From Bacillus sp. FJAT-14578 (lineage in GTDB: Bacteria; Bacillota; Bacilli; Bacillales; Bacillaceae_H): a DNA stretch of 64,000 nt. The stretch spans positions 1 to 64,000 of the forward strand of contig NZ_AYSE01000007.1 in assembly GCF_000504165.1 (NCBI RefSeq), read 5' to 3'. The position numbers and the translations under genes were made by a program. The notes below the pieces were generated by a model. It saw nothing but the letters and a program-made list of their open reading frames with translations, did not search any database and was not told the DNA's origin. Below are positions 26,024-35,396 of this stretch, in pieces (within the stretch, counting starts at the first letter, position 1; every line of letters begins with the position of its first letter).

Positions 26024-27076
26024 GTGATAGCAAATCAGATGAAGGCGGCGGTCCTTACAAGTAGAAAAAATATAGAGATGAAAGAAATGGAAGTCCCAAC
26101 TCCGAAAGATAACGAAGTTTTAATTCGACTTAGAGCCGTCGGTTTATGCGGTTCAGATATCCATTATTATGAGCATGGAAAAATCGGGAGTTTTGTTGTC
26201 AAAAAACCTATTATTTTAGGGCATGAAGCTTCTGGAGAAATCGTAAGGATCGGAAGAAATGTGATGCACCTTAAGGAAGGTCAGCGTGTGGCCATTGAAC
26301 CGGGTGCAACTTGCGGAGAGTGTGAGCACTGCAAGGGAGGACGGTATAACCTATGTCCAAGTGTAGAGTTCCTGGCTACACCACCTTATGACGGGGCATT
26401 TTGTGAATATGTTGCCATGAGGGCTGATCTCGTTTTCCCTATTCCAGATAGCATGAGTTTTGAGACCGCTGCAATGGTGGAGCCATTTTCGGTGGGATTG
26501 CATGCAATTCGCCGTGGAGGACTTCAACCAAACGAAACAGTTATTATCATGGGAATGGGGCCTATCGGGTTATTGACGGCTGCCGCTGCAAAAATGGCTG
26601 GCGCCGCAGCTATTATAGCAGTTGATTTAGAACAAAGTCGTTTAGAAGCATCAAAAAGCATGGGAGCCACCCATATCATCAACTTGCGTGAAGAGCGCTT
26701 AGAACAAAGGGTGAATGAATATACAAATGGGATAGGAGTAGACCTTGCCATTGAAACTGCCGGAAGTCCTAAAGCTGTTCAAGGTACTGTTGCATCCGTT
26801 CGAAGAGGCGGAAGAGTCGTAATTGTTGGGATGTCACCGGAAGAAGAGGTACCAGTTAACATTTCTCATGTTATTGATAAAGAAATCGATATTAGAGGGG
26901 TGTTCCGCTATCATCATACATATCCTGCCGCTATTGAAATGCTTTCTACCGGCGGGATTGATATTGAAAAAATCATTACAGATGAATATGGACTAGATGA
27001 AACAAGTGAAGCTTTTGAAAAGGCCATCCATGATAAAACAAATACATTAAAACTCATCGTTTATCCTGACAGATAA
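26024..27076 (+). CDS. Zinc-dependent polyol (xylitol/sorbitol-type) dehydrogenase
   Basis: A 350-residue medium-chain dehydrogenase. Catalytic zinc ligands Cys42 (GLCGSDIHYYEHG), His67 and Glu68 (LGHEASGE) and Glu153; structural zinc cysteines 97, 100, 103 and 111 (CGECEHCKGGRYNLC); NAD-binding GMGPIG at 177-182. The HYYEHGKIG segment is typical of xylitol/L-iditol dehydrogenases, which oxidise xylitol to xylulose or sorbitol to fructose. GTG start behind GGGAGTGAG. It joins the xylose cluster by function but is 128 bp from the previous gene and is followed by the MITE-like element. Confidence 0.92.
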   Translation: MIANQMKAAVLTSRKNIEMKEMEVPTPKDNEVLIRLRAVGLCGSDIHYYEHGKIGSFVVKKPIILGHEASGEIVRIGRNVMHLKEGQRVAIEPGATCGECEHCKGGRYNLCPSVEFLATPPYDGAFCEYVAMRADLVFPIPDSMSFETAAMVEPFSVGLHAIRRGGLQPNETVIIMGMGPIGLLTAAAAKMAGAAAIIAVDLEQSRLEASKSMGATHIINLREERLEQRVNEYTNGIGVDLAIETAGSPKAVQGTVASVRRGGRVVIVGMSPEEEVPVNISHVIDKEIDIRGVFRYHHTYPAAIEMLSTGGIDIEKIITDEYGLDETSEAFEKAIHDKTNTLKLIVYPDR

Positions 27077-27120
27077 AGGAATGAAGCTGGGGTCAAAAGC
27101 AGTATTGGCTTTTTAGTTTA

Positions 27121-27349
27121 GGCTCTTTTCTAAAAGATTGTTGTTTTTAGATAGGTTTCTTGAAAGATAACCGTTTAAGGTTGGTTGGAGCGGAAGGTGC
27201 GAGACTCCTGCGGGAGCAGCGGGACAGGTGAGACCCCACAGGCTGTAAGCCGAGGAGGCTCACCGCACGCCCCGCGGAAAGCGAGCAACCTGGAGCGGAA
27301 ACCACTTCCCACCACTTGTTAAATAACAACAAAGTTTGCGAAAACAGCC
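27121..27349 (+). mobile_element. MITE-like element (229 bp), copy 1, with 8-bp target duplication
   Basis: A noncoding, highly structured element. Ends are GGCTCTTTTC and GAAAACAGCC (inverted repeats with one mismatch), extended by TTGTTGTT near the left end and AACAACAA near the right. It is flanked exactly by TTAGTTTA at 27113-27120 and 27350-27357. The interior is G+C-rich (GGTGCGAGACTCCTGCGGGA, GGTGAGACCCCACAGGC, GCCGAGGAGGCTCACCGC) and can fold extensively. An inverted copy lies at about 63005-63216. It separates the polyol dehydrogenase from the sugar-binding protein gene. Similar sequences are, as I recall, widespread in bacilli, but I cannot name the family. Confidence 0.85.
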
Positions 27350-27388
27350 TTAGTTTAAGATTATGAGTATAAAAAGGGAGGATGGAGA

Positions 27389-28657
27389 ATGAAAAAGTAT
27401 CTGGTAATATTATTGATGTTTACCTTTATCATTGCCGGTTGCTCAAGCAGCAAGTCTACAAGCTCTAATGATGGAGGAGAAGGGGTAAAGGAACTAACAT
27501 TCTGGAGTGTTGAAACAGATAAAAGACCTTATGTGGAGAAGTCCGTTGAAAAATTTAATGCTTCTCATAAAGACATTCAAATTAAAGTAGAGTTCTTTGA
27601 GGATGAGGCGTATAAAACGAAAATGAAGGTTGCTCTTGCAGGAAATAAATTGCCGGATTTATTTACTTACTGGAGTGGAGATGTATTTAAATCATTAGTG
27701 GATGCAGGTGCAGTAGGAGATATTACGGAGCAGCTTAATCAAGATGCTTCCTTTAAAGAGAATGTGCTTCCAGGCGGATTAGAAGCATACACCTATGATG
27801 GAAAGACGTATGGTATTCCGTTATCATTAAACTCCGTTGTGTTGTGGTATAACAAAGAGATTTTTGAAAAGAATGGTTTAACGCCGCCAAAGACGTACGA
27901 TGAGTTGTTAGAGGTGGTTGATCAACTAAACGCAAAAAAGGTTATCCCAATCGCAGTAGCAGGTAAAGACCGTTGGCCAGTACTCCATTGGTATTCTTAC
28001 CTAGCTCAGCGAATCGGGGGTACCGAGCCATTTGACAAAGCCAAAAGCGATGAAGCAGATTTTACAGAGAAAAGTTTTGTTGAAGCTGGTGAAAAGTTGA
28101 AAGAATTGGCCATCGAGAAAAAGGGCTTTGTTAATGGATTTCTTGGGTTAGATTATGCGGCTGCCGGATCCATTTTTACAAGCGGAAAAGCGGCTATGTA
28201 TTTGCAAGGAGATTGGGCGATTTCCGAATTTGTGCAAGATGAGGCATTTATCGGAAAAGTTGGATTTGTTCCATTCCCTGCAGTAGAAAACGGAACCGGA
28301 AATCAACAAATCTATCATGGCGGTTTTGGAAACGGTTATGCCATATCAGCCAAAGCAGATCAAGCTGCTGCATACGAAGCCATTAAATTTTTAAGCAGTG
28401 CTGAAGAAAGAAAAGCGATAGCAGAGGAACTTGGTGTAACAAGTGCAATGGCAAATATTGAATTAGATCAATCAAATATGAGTCCGTTAGCGTATGAATA
28501 TTTAACATATATTAGTGAAAATGCGCAAGGATTCTTTGGTTACTACGATCAACAGCTTGATCCGAAACGTGCAGATCAATTTATGAATATCACGTCTGCG
28601 ATTGTGGGAAAAGCAGATGTTGATGTGAAGAAGGAATTAGAAGGCATTAAAAAGTGA
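27389..28657 (+). CDS. Sugar ABC transporter substrate-binding lipoprotein
   Basis: A 422-residue extracytoplasmic solute-binding protein (family 1). The lipoprotein signal is MKKYLVILLMFTFIIAGC with the lipid-carrying Cys18; the mature part begins with a Ser-rich linker and has ELTFWSVETDKRPYVEKSVE, then GKTYGIPLSLNSVVLWYNK. GGGAGGATGGAG precedes the ATG. It very probably serves the two permeases at 15833-17630, because a decayed copy of this gene's 3' end sits directly behind them. Followed by a strong terminator. Confidence 0.94.
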   Translation: MKKYLVILLMFTFIIAGCSSSKSTSSNDGGEGVKELTFWSVETDKRPYVEKSVEKFNASHKDIQIKVEFFEDEAYKTKMKVALAGNKLPDLFTYWSGDVFKSLVDAGAVGDITEQLNQDASFKENVLPGGLEAYTYDGKTYGIPLSLNSVVLWYNKEIFEKNGLTPPKTYDELLEVVDQLNAKKVIPIAVAGKDRWPVLHWYSYLAQRIGGTEPFDKAKSDEADFTEKSFVEAGEKLKELAIEKKGFVNGFLGLDYAAAGSIFTSGKAAMYLQGDWAISEFVQDEAFIGKVGFVPFPAVENGTGNQQIYHGGFGNGYAISAKADQAAAYEAIKFLSSAEERKAIAEELGVTSAMANIELDQSNMSPLAYEYLTYISENAQGFFGYYDQQLDPKRADQFMNITSAIVGKADVDVKKELEGIKK

Positions 28658-28710
28658 CAGGGTGTATGATGCCTTATTGACAGGTGTTTACAATATTATC
28701 GGGTTCTTAT

Positions 28711-28777
28711 GGGCAGTTATCCCCCACCTAAGCTTTGTTGCTTTCTTCAGCTTTGAGGTGGGGGGCTACTGCCCTTT
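28711..28777 (+). terminator. Terminator after sugar-binding protein gene
   Basis: Nested stem GGGCAGT / ACTGCCC around CCCCCACCT / AGGTGGGGG, ending TTTC. It lies between the binding-protein gene and the dehydratase gene. Confidence 0.8.
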
Positions 28778-28818
28778 CATGTATGAACAAATTCGATAAA
28801 AAAAGTGAGGAGCTGGAT

Positions 28819-30822
28819 ATGATGAGTGAGCAGTTAACTTATATTATGGGAGCAGACAGAGAGGAGTTGTACCGGGTTCAGTCCCATGCTCCCGGTCCTT
28901 CCGGTTCTCTTCCGCTAACGCCGGATATGCTGTTGCATTCTCCAAGCGGAGATTTGTTTGGGCTAACCCAAAATGTCGGCATGGGGTGGAAACCTAGTGA
29001 ATTGTTAGGAAAACAAGTTCTTATTCTCAGTACTCAAGGGGGAATTCGTGCTGAGGACGGCACCCCGATTGCGCTGGGGTACCACACAGGGCACTGGGAA
29101 GTCGGATTGCTCATGCGGGCGGCTGCAGAAGAGATCAAGGAAAGGGGAGGTGTACCGTTTGCCGGTTTTGTGAGTGACCCGTGTGACGGAAGGTCTCAAG
29201 GAACCACGGGGATGTTCGACTCGTTCCCTTATCGTAATGATGCCGCTATCGTTTATCGCAGGCTCATTCGCTCCTTGCCAACACGCAAAGCCGTTATCGG
29301 TGTTGCGACTTGTGATAAAGGCCTTCCGGCAACGATGCTTGCCCTTGCAGCGATGCACGATTTGCCTTGTATCATTATTCCCGGCGGTGTGACTCTCCCG
29401 CCCACAACCGGGGAGGATGCTGCAAAGATTCAAACGATTGGTGCCCGCTATGCCCAAAACGAACTGTCTTTAGAGGATGCGGCTGACTTAGGATGCAGAG
29501 CGTGCGCCACACCGGGAGGAGGGTGTCAGTTTCTCGGAACAGCGGCTACTTCTCAAGTGGTGGCGGAGGCGTTAGGAATGTCGTTACCTCATTCCGCTTT
29601 GGCGCCATCCGGACAGCCAATTTGGGAGGAGATGGCCCGTCAGTCTGCCCGAGCAGTGATTACGATGGAATCGAAAGGCTTGCGGATGAGGGATATTTTA
29701 ACAGATGCCGCTATCCAAAATGCCATGGTTGTACATGCTGCTTTCGGAGGCTCGACGAACTTGCTGCTTCATATCCCGGCCATTGCCCACGCAGCCAAGT
29801 TAAACATTCCAACCGTTCAGGACTGGAGCCGCATTAACAGAGAAGTGCCTCGCTTAGTAAGTGTTTTGCCTAACGGACCAGTACACCATCCAACAGTTCG
29901 GGCTTTCATGGCCGGCGGAGTGCCGGAAGTAATGCTTCATCTCCGCAGGCTTGGCGTGCTGGATGAATCTGTTCTTACCGTCACAGGGGAGAAGCTGGGG
30001 ACTGTGTTAGACTGGTGGGAATCATCAGAACGCCGGGCTGAAATCCGAAAGCAGCTCAAACAAACTGATGGAGTAGACCCGGATGACGTCATTATGAATC
30101 CAGATCGGGCAAAAGCACGCGGGTTAACGTCTACTGTCACGTTTCCGACCGGTAATATTGCTCCTGAGGGATCTGTCATCAAATCTACTGCAATTGATCC
30201 ATCTGTTGTTGATGAAGATGGAGTGTATCGCCATACAGGCAAAGCAAAAGTCTTTACATCTGAAAAGGCAGCCATTTCTGCGATTAAAACCGGAAAGATT
30301 GAAGCTGGAGATATTATGGTTGTCATGGGCCGCGGCCCTTCCGGTTCAGGAATGGAAGAAACGTATCAGCTCACTTCAGCCTTAAAGCATTTGTCATTCG
30401 GGAAGCATGTTTCCCTTATTACGGATGCCCGTTTTTCCGGGGTTTCAACGGGGGCTTGTATAGGTCATATAGGACCTGAGGCACTAGCGGACGGTCCTGT
30501 CGGCAAACTGCGGACTGGAGATGTGATTGAAATTATAGTAGACCGCAACAAGCTGGAAGGGAGTCTCCATTTTATTGGAGAAGGGGATCGAATCTTCACT
30601 CCGGAAGAAGGGGCTTCCATTCTGGCAGAGCGGGGGCGGCATCCGGATTTAGAACCGGATCCGGATTTACCGGATGATACCCGTTTATGGGCTGCATTGC
30701 AGGCAGTCAGCGGCGGAACCTGGAAAGGAAGCGTCTATGATGTCGATCAAATTATTAAAGTGTTGGAAGCGGGCAAAAAGGCACTGGAACTTGAATCCGT
30801 ACAAGATGCAGCTTCAATATAA
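28819..30822 (+). CDS. D-xylonate dehydratase, YjhG/YagF type (IlvD/Edd family)
   Basis: A dehydratase of 668 residues from ATG 28819, which follows GAGGAG; an earlier in-frame start would read through the terminator. From memory the sequence tracks Escherichia coli YagF/YjhG nearly end to end: [93 protein letters not shown] and [13 protein letters not shown]. The family uses an iron-sulfur cluster; the cysteines in DPCDG, ATCDKG and CRAC are candidate ligands. Product would be 2-keto-3-deoxy-xylonate. No aldolase or second dehydratase for the Dahms or Weimberg route is present in the window. Confidence 0.93.
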   Translation: MMSEQLTYIMGADREELYRVQSHAPGPSGSLPLTPDMLLHSPSGDLFGLTQNVGMGWKPSELLGKQVLILSTQGGIRAEDGTPIALGYHTGHWEVGLLMRAAAEEIKERGGVPFAGFVSDPCDGRSQGTTGMFDSFPYRNDAAIVYRRLIRSLPTRKAVIGVATCDKGLPATMLALAAMHDLPCIIIPGGVTLPPTTGEDAAKIQTIGARYAQNELSLEDAADLGCRACATPGGGCQFLGTAATSQVVAEALGMSLPHSALAPSGQPIWEEMARQSARAVITMESKGLRMRDILTDAAIQNAMVVHAAFGGSTNLLLHIPAIAHAAKLNIPTVQDWSRINREVPRLVSVLPNGPVHHPTVRAFMAGGVPEVMLHLRRLGVLDESVLTVTGEKLGTVLDWWESSERRAEIRKQLKQTDGVDPDDVIMNPDRAKARGLTSTVTFPTGNIAPEGSVIKSTAIDPSVVDEDGVYRHTGKAKVFTSEKAAISAIKTGKIEAGDIMVVMGRGPSGSGMEETYQLTSALKHLSFGKHVSLITDARFSGVSTGACIGHIGPEALADGPVGKLRTGDVIEIIVDRNKLEGSLHFIGEGDRIFTPEEGASILAERGRHPDLEPDPDLPDDTRLWAALQAVSGGTWKGSVYDVDQIIKVLEAGKKALELESVQDAASI

Positions 30823-30851
30823 GAGCCCGTTAAATGAAAGGAGGAAATGGA

Positions 30852-31835
30852 TTGAAATACCGGCGTTTAGGTAACACAGAACTAGAAGTTAGTGAAATAA
30901 GTTTTGGTACGTGGGCAATAGGAGGATCATGGGGAAAGACAAATGATGAAGAAGCTATAAGAGGTTTGCATACTGCGATGGAAGCGGGAGTCAATTTCTT
31001 CGATACGGCAGATGTGTACGGAGACGGCCATAGTGAAGAACTATTAGCGAAAGCGACGAAAGGAAAAGAAGACGATATTCACATTGCTACCAAGTTCTGC
31101 CGGGCAGGCGATATATATGATTCTAAAACATATTCAGAGGAAGCAGTCCGCGAATATTGCGAGGCTAGTTTACGGCGTTTAAACAGGGAACGTATTGATC
31201 TTTATCAAATCCATTGTCCGCCTTTTGAAATATTACAAAGCGGGCAAGTTTTTGAAGTCCTCGATAAATTACAACAAGAAGGCAAGATCCGTTACTATGG
31301 AGTGAGTGTGGAAAACGTAGAAGAAGGGTTATTCTGTCTTACAAATCCAAACGTAAAAGCGTTACAAGTGATATTTAATATTTTTAGGCAAAAACCATTG
31401 GAAAAGCTATTTCCAGAAGCTAAGGAGCGAGGAGTTGGTATATTAGCGCGAGTTCCTCTGGCAAGCGGATTATTAACAGGGAAATTCAATAAGCAAACAA
31501 GCTTTGAGGCAGATGATCATCGTTCTTTCAACCGCAATGGGGAGCGGTTTAACGTAGGGGAAACATTTGCCGGTCTTGAGTTTCAAAAAGGTGTCGAACT
31601 CAGCGAACGGCTCCAATGGATTGAAGACAATAGGGGAAACATGACGAGAGCGGCACTGCGCTGGATTCTTGATCATGACTCGGTAACATGTGCCATTCCG
31701 GGCTTTAAAACGGTGAAACAGGTAAACGACAGTTTACAAGCTATAGAAGTTCCATCGTATAAAGAAGAGGAAATGAATCGTTTAACCGAGTTTTATCGGA
31801 GTGAAGTTCATCCGCATATACGGGGAGTATATTGA
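30852..31835 (+). CDS. Aldo/keto reductase
   Basis: A 327-residue AKR-fold oxidoreductase. Tetrad Asp51, Tyr56 (FFDTADVYGDGHSE), Lys81 (HIATKFC) and His121 (LYQIHCP). I take TTG 30852 as start because AAAGGAGG stands seven bases upstream, inside the frame of an ATG at 30834. 29 bp after the dehydratase, so probably cotranscribed. Candidate roles: xylose 1-oxidation or reduction of an aldehyde such as glycolaldehyde made in the xylonate route; both are inference. Confidence 0.9.
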   Translation: MKYRRLGNTELEVSEISFGTWAIGGSWGKTNDEEAIRGLHTAMEAGVNFFDTADVYGDGHSEELLAKATKGKEDDIHIATKFCRAGDIYDSKTYSEEAVREYCEASLRRLNRERIDLYQIHCPPFEILQSGQVFEVLDKLQQEGKIRYYGVSVENVEEGLFCLTNPNVKALQVIFNIFRQKPLEKLFPEAKERGVGILARVPLASGLLTGKFNKQTSFEADDHRSFNRNGERFNVGETFAGLEFQKGVELSERLQWIEDNRGNMTRAALRWILDHDSVTCAIPGFKTVKQVNDSLQAIEVPSYKEEEMNRLTEFYRSEVHPHIRGVY

Positions 31836-32111
31836 TTGTTTCCTAGAACGAAAACGATGTTATTTTAATTAGAACCAATGGATTTGTTGCGATTTGGTAA
31901 TGAGAGAGCAGATGAACAGCAGCTCCTTTAGGATGGAGGCATCCAAACGATTTTGATGCCTCCGCCTTAAAGGAGTATTTTTATGTTGTTGATTACTTCG
32001 TGCTTGAAAGGCCGTGGCGGGGGAGGATGCCGGAGAAGAAATGGTTACATGAGGAAAACGGATGATGGACATGGAGTGTTCCATATCATCAGTGATATAC
32101 TATATAAATGA

Positions 32112-32147
32112 TAAATGGGGCCTCATCGCCCGTTAATAAGGGATAAA
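32112..32147 (+). repeat. Dispersed repeat family C, partial copy
   Basis: AATGGGGCCTCATCGCCCG followed by TTAATAAGGGATAAA. It matches the CGCCCGTTAATnnGGGATAAA half of the family but has CTCATCGCCCG where intact copies have CTTACTGCCCG. The rest of 31836-32167 shows no gene. Confidence 0.55.
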
Positions 32148-32167
32148 TATTAAATGGAGGGGAACGT

Positions 32168-33151
32168 ATGGTTAGATTCGGAATCATCGGAACGAATTGG
32201 ATAACAGAGAGGTTCATTCAAGCAGCAAGTGAGATAGAGGACTTTGCTTTGACAGCTGTTTACTCCCGAACAGAAGAACGGGCGAAAGAATTTGCGGCAA
32301 AGTTCCATGTTCAAACGACCTTCACGGATTTAGAGAGCATGGCTAAAAGCGAGGAAATAGACGCGATCTATATTGCCAGCCCGAACTGTTTCCACGCGGA
32401 ACAGGCCATTATGTGCATGAATCATGGAAAGCATGTTTTATGTGAAAAACCGATGGCTTCCAACAAGGCGGAAGTGAAAGCGATGATGGATGCTGCCAGA
32501 AAGAATAACGTGTTATTAATGGAAGCATTAAAAACGACGCTTCTTCCTAACTTTACAAGTATTCAAAACCATTTATATAAAATAGGAACGGTCCGCCGCT
32601 ATGCTGCAAGCTACTGTCAATATTCTTCCCGCTATGACGCTTATAAGAAAGGAACTGTTCTCAATGCCTTTAACCCGGCTTTTTCAAATGGGTCTTTAAT
32701 GGATATTGGGGTTTACTGCATTTATCCGATGGTGGTGCTATTCGGAAAACCGCATACGGTCAAAGCAACTGGAATGTTGCTTGATTCGGGGGCGGACGGG
32801 GAAGGCAGCATTCTTTTTCAATATGAAGACAAAGACGCGGTCGTCATGTATTCGAAAATAACGAATTCCTATTTGCCAGCCGAAATTCAAGGGGAGGACG
32901 GCAGCATCATCATAGATAAAATCCATACCCCGGAGAAAGTGGAAATTCGCTACAACGATGGGAGTGTAGAAGACATTACCGAGCCGCAGGAAGGGAATGC
33001 GATGTATTACGAGGTGAAAGAATTTATCGAATTGATTCAAAAGGGAAATCTCGAATCATCCATCAATTCTTATGCCAATTCGTTGATAACCGCTGAACTT
33101 ATGGACGAAGCAAGAAAACAAATCGGCCTTGTCTTCCCGGCGGATGAATAA
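32168..33151 (+). CDS. Gfo/Idh/MocA family oxidoreductase (3 of 3)
   Basis: A 327-residue dehydrogenase with Rossmann motif FGIIGTNWITERFIQAA, catalytic lysine in VLCEKPMASN, and the active-site region GSLMDIGVYCIYPM. Shorter than the two others and of the type that includes NADP-dependent D-xylose or D-glucose 1-dehydrogenases and dimeric dihydrodiol dehydrogenases. Next to a xylonate dehydratase gene, D-xylose 1-dehydrogenation to xylonolactone is an attractive but unproven role. GGAGGGGAACGT precedes the ATG. Own transcript likely, given the 332-bp spacer. Confidence 0.88.
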   Translation: MVRFGIIGTNWITERFIQAASEIEDFALTAVYSRTEERAKEFAAKFHVQTTFTDLESMAKSEEIDAIYIASPNCFHAEQAIMCMNHGKHVLCEKPMASNKAEVKAMMDAARKNNVLLMEALKTTLLPNFTSIQNHLYKIGTVRRYAASYCQYSSRYDAYKKGTVLNAFNPAFSNGSLMDIGVYCIYPMVVLFGKPHTVKATGMLLDSGADGEGSILFQYEDKDAVVMYSKITNSYLPAEIQGEDGSIIIDKIHTPEKVEIRYNDGSVEDITEPQEGNAMYYEVKEFIELIQKGNLESSINSYANSLITAELMDEARKQIGLVFPADE

Positions 33152-33339
33152 GAAAAGCGGAGGCGACTGTTTAATCTTGAGAGGCGTTGGCAGCCTAAGA
33201 ACGCGATGTCAATCTCCACGGCTGCACTTATACGTCCTGTACTTCGGAACTTCTGACCGGGAAACCGCTTTTTGGTTTCATGGGCAGAAGTGAAACGACC
33301 GAAAGATTAGGAGCCGTAGCTGGACAGTGAGAAAAGCGG
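33152..33339. repeat. Degenerate Bacillus-type intergenic repeat
   Basis: Starts GAAAAGCGGAGGCGACTG immediately after the stop codon and ends GCTGGACAGTGAGAAAAGCGG, so GAAAAGCGG recurs at both ends. The layout resembles long G+C-rich intergenic repeats I know from bacilli, but the middle has decayed. No coding potential. Confidence 0.45.
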
Positions 33340-33358
33340 GTACCCCCTGCTTATGCGT

Positions 33359-33400
33359 AAAGAAATCCCCCGGATGGTTCTTTATCCGGGGGATTTCTTT
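33359..33400. terminator. Bidirectional terminator
   Basis: 17-bp stem AAAGAAATCCCCCGGAT / ATCCGGGGGATTTCTTT between convergent genes (Gfo/Idh/MocA from the left, symporter from the right). Confidence 0.9.
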
Positions 33401-33412
33401 ATGTGGATTTGT

Positions 33413-34963
33413 TTAATGATTCGAAACGCCTGAAACGCCTAGACCAGTATTGGCTTTTACGACGATTTCGTCGAATTTCTTCGCGTCTTCTTTTTTGCTG
33501 GAGACGAGGGTACCCATAATGGCAGCGATAAATCCTAACGGAATGGAGACGATTCCAGGGTTTGTAAGAGGGAAGATGGCTTCACCTACTAAGATGGCCG
33601 CACCTGGCTCCGGATTCCAGACGTTCGGGCTTAATGCCACAAGAATGAGAGAACTGAACAAGCCGACAAGCATTCCAGTTACGGCTCCTGTCGTGTTAAA
33701 GCGTCGCCAGAAAATCGTTAACAAAATGATTGGCAAATTCGCACTTGCCGCTACGGCGAATGCAAGAGCTACAAGGAACGCCACGTTCATTTTTTGGGCG
33801 AACAGCGCTAAGATAATGGAGATAACGGCTACACCGATGGATGCTAAACGGGCTGCAACCATTTGTTCTTTTTCCGTCGCTTCGCCGCGGCGGACGATAT
33901 GGCTGTAGAAATCATGGGCGAACGCAGAGGCAGCTGATAAAACAAGCCCTGCTACTACTGCCAGGATGGTGGCAAAAGCTACCGCCGATACGAAGGCGAA
34001 TAAGAAGTCGCCGCCTAATACTTGGGCGAGTAACGGAGCTGCCATGTTCCCGGCAGCATTTGCCGCAATAATATTGTCATAGCCAACGAATGCCGCTGCA
34101 CCGAAGCCAAGGAAAATCGTCATAATATAGAAGAAACCGATGATCCAAGTCGCGTATACAACCGATTGGCGGGCAGTCGGTGCGTCTTTTACCGTAAAGA
34201 AACGAATTAAAATATGCGGAAGGCCGGCAGTCCCCAAAACTAACGCTAAATTCAAGGAAATCATATCAAGCGGATCTTTGAATTTATTGCCTGGGTTCAA
34301 GAAGGCATCTCCGATTGGAGTAGCTGTTTTCATATGTGTAAACATATTGGCGATGCTGTAATCAAATTTGGCGAATACCATGACGGAAATGATGAAGGTA
34401 CCGATCATCAATAGAACGGCTTTTGTGATTTGTACCCAGCTCGTTGCGGTCATGCCGCCGAATACAACGTACACTGTCATTAATGTGCCAACGATGAGGA
34501 CTGAATAGACGTAGTCAATACCAAGTAGAAGTTTAATGAGACCGCCTGCACCAACAAGTTGGGCAATCATGTAGAAGATGGAGATGGCGATGGTGTTCAA
34601 TGCAGCTACACCGCGAACCTTTTTATCATTGAAGCGGGCAGCGATCATATCGGCCATCGTGTATTTACCGAGGTTGCGAAGAGGTTCGGCCACTATGTAA
34701 AGGACAACGAGGTAAGCAACAAGAAACCCAATGCTGTAAAAGAATCCATCAAAACCGGCTAACGCAATCATTCCTGCGATTCCGAGGAAAGAAGCGGCCG
34801 ACATATAGTCACCGGCGATGGCAAGTCCGTTTTGCCAGCCTGTCAATCCTCCGCCTGCCGTATAAAAGTCACTTGTGTTGGTCGTTTTCTTGGCAGCGAA
34901 ATAGGTGATGACGAGTGTGAGTCCGACGATTCCTAAAAATAGTATAAATGCGAGTACGTTCAT
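33413..34963 (-). CDS. actP: Cation/acetate symporter
   Basis: A 516-residue sodium:solute symporter with about thirteen hydrophobic helices, of the ActP/YwcA acetate (and short monocarboxylate) group: FYTAGGGLTGWQNGLAIAGD, YMSAASFLGIAGMIAL and GGMTATSWVQITKAVLL are typical. It lies 6 bp behind the DUF485 gene, the usual partner (yjcH-actP, ywcB-ywcA). A cre site lies upstream of the pair, consistent with acetate uptake once glucose is gone. Confidence 0.93.
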   Translation of the reverse strand: MNVLAFILFLGIVGLTLVITYFAAKKTTNTSDFYTAGGGLTGWQNGLAIAGDYMSAASFLGIAGMIALAGFDGFFYSIGFLVAYLVVLYIVAEPLRNLGKYTMADMIAARFNDKKVRGVAALNTIAISIFYMIAQLVGAGGLIKLLLGIDYVYSVLIVGTLMTVYVVFGGMTATSWVQITKAVLLMIGTFIISVMVFAKFDYSIANMFTHMKTATPIGDAFLNPGNKFKDPLDMISLNLALVLGTAGLPHILIRFFTVKDAPTARQSVVYATWIIGFFYIMTIFLGFGAAAFVGYDNIIAANAAGNMAAPLLAQVLGGDFLFAFVSAVAFATILAVVAGLVLSAASAFAHDFYSHIVRRGEATEKEQMVAARLASIGVAVISIILALFAQKMNVAFLVALAFAVAASANLPIILLTIFWRRFNTTGAVTGMLVGLFSSLILVALSPNVWNPEPGAAILVGEAIFPLTNPGIVSIPLGFIAAIMGTLVSSKKEDAKKFDEIVVKANTGLGVSGVSNH

Positions 34964-34969
34964 ATTCTG

Positions 34970-35314
34970 TTACCTCCCATTTTTTATTTGCTGCATAATA
35001 TCTTCAACCAATACATCGAACTTTGCAGCTTTGCTGGAGTAGATCATGCACAGTGCCCACGTCATGACGAATTGGGCAAAAGCGAATACCCATGCCCATG
35101 TCATTCCCAAAAAGGCCGGCTGGTTCAATACAGTAGAGTAAGCCGTTAAAATCGGCAGCGTGAAGTAGAAGGCTAAGAAAAATAATGAAAGCGGCATGAT
35201 GAATTTTCTTTTCTCTGCTAACAGTGCTTTAAATGGAGCGGATTGAGCGATTTTCGTATAATCGATGTCTTGAGGCTGCTGATCGGCTTGAGCTTGTGTT
35301 CCTTGTAATGACAT
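34970..35314 (-). CDS. DUF485 family membrane protein
   Basis: A 114-residue protein with two central hydrophobic helices (about 43-65 and 70-95) and the pattern YTKIAQSAPFKALLAEKRKF...FLAFYFTLPIL typical of DUF485 (YjcH/YwcB). Regularly cotranscribed with acetate symporters, whose function it probably supports. AAAGGGGGAT precedes the ATG. Confidence 0.9.
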   Translation of the reverse strand: MSLQGTQAQADQQPQDIDYTKIAQSAPFKALLAEKRKFIMPLSLFFLAFYFTLPILTAYSTVLNQPAFLGMTWAWVFAFAQFVMTWALCMIYSSKAAKFDVLVEDIMQQIKNGR

Positions 35315-35396
35315 ACAGAATCCCCCTTTAAAATGTTAAATAAACAACATCTACAGCGTGAAAACGTGGAAAAGTTACAATTTCCTCTTTTTGTAA

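Noticed and set aside
27147..27332. 61-residue open frame on the minus strand
   Set aside because: It is inside the noncoding MITE-like element; the same frame appears in the second copy only because the DNA repeats.
28735..28818. 28-residue extension of the D-xylonate dehydratase
   Set aside because: It lies in the right arm of a terminator hairpin; ATG 28819 has GAGGAG and matches the family N-terminus.
33152..33339. Possible structured RNA gene after the third Gfo/Idh/MocA gene
   Set aside because: Looks like a decayed intergenic repeat with repeated ends; no promoter or consistent fold was seen.
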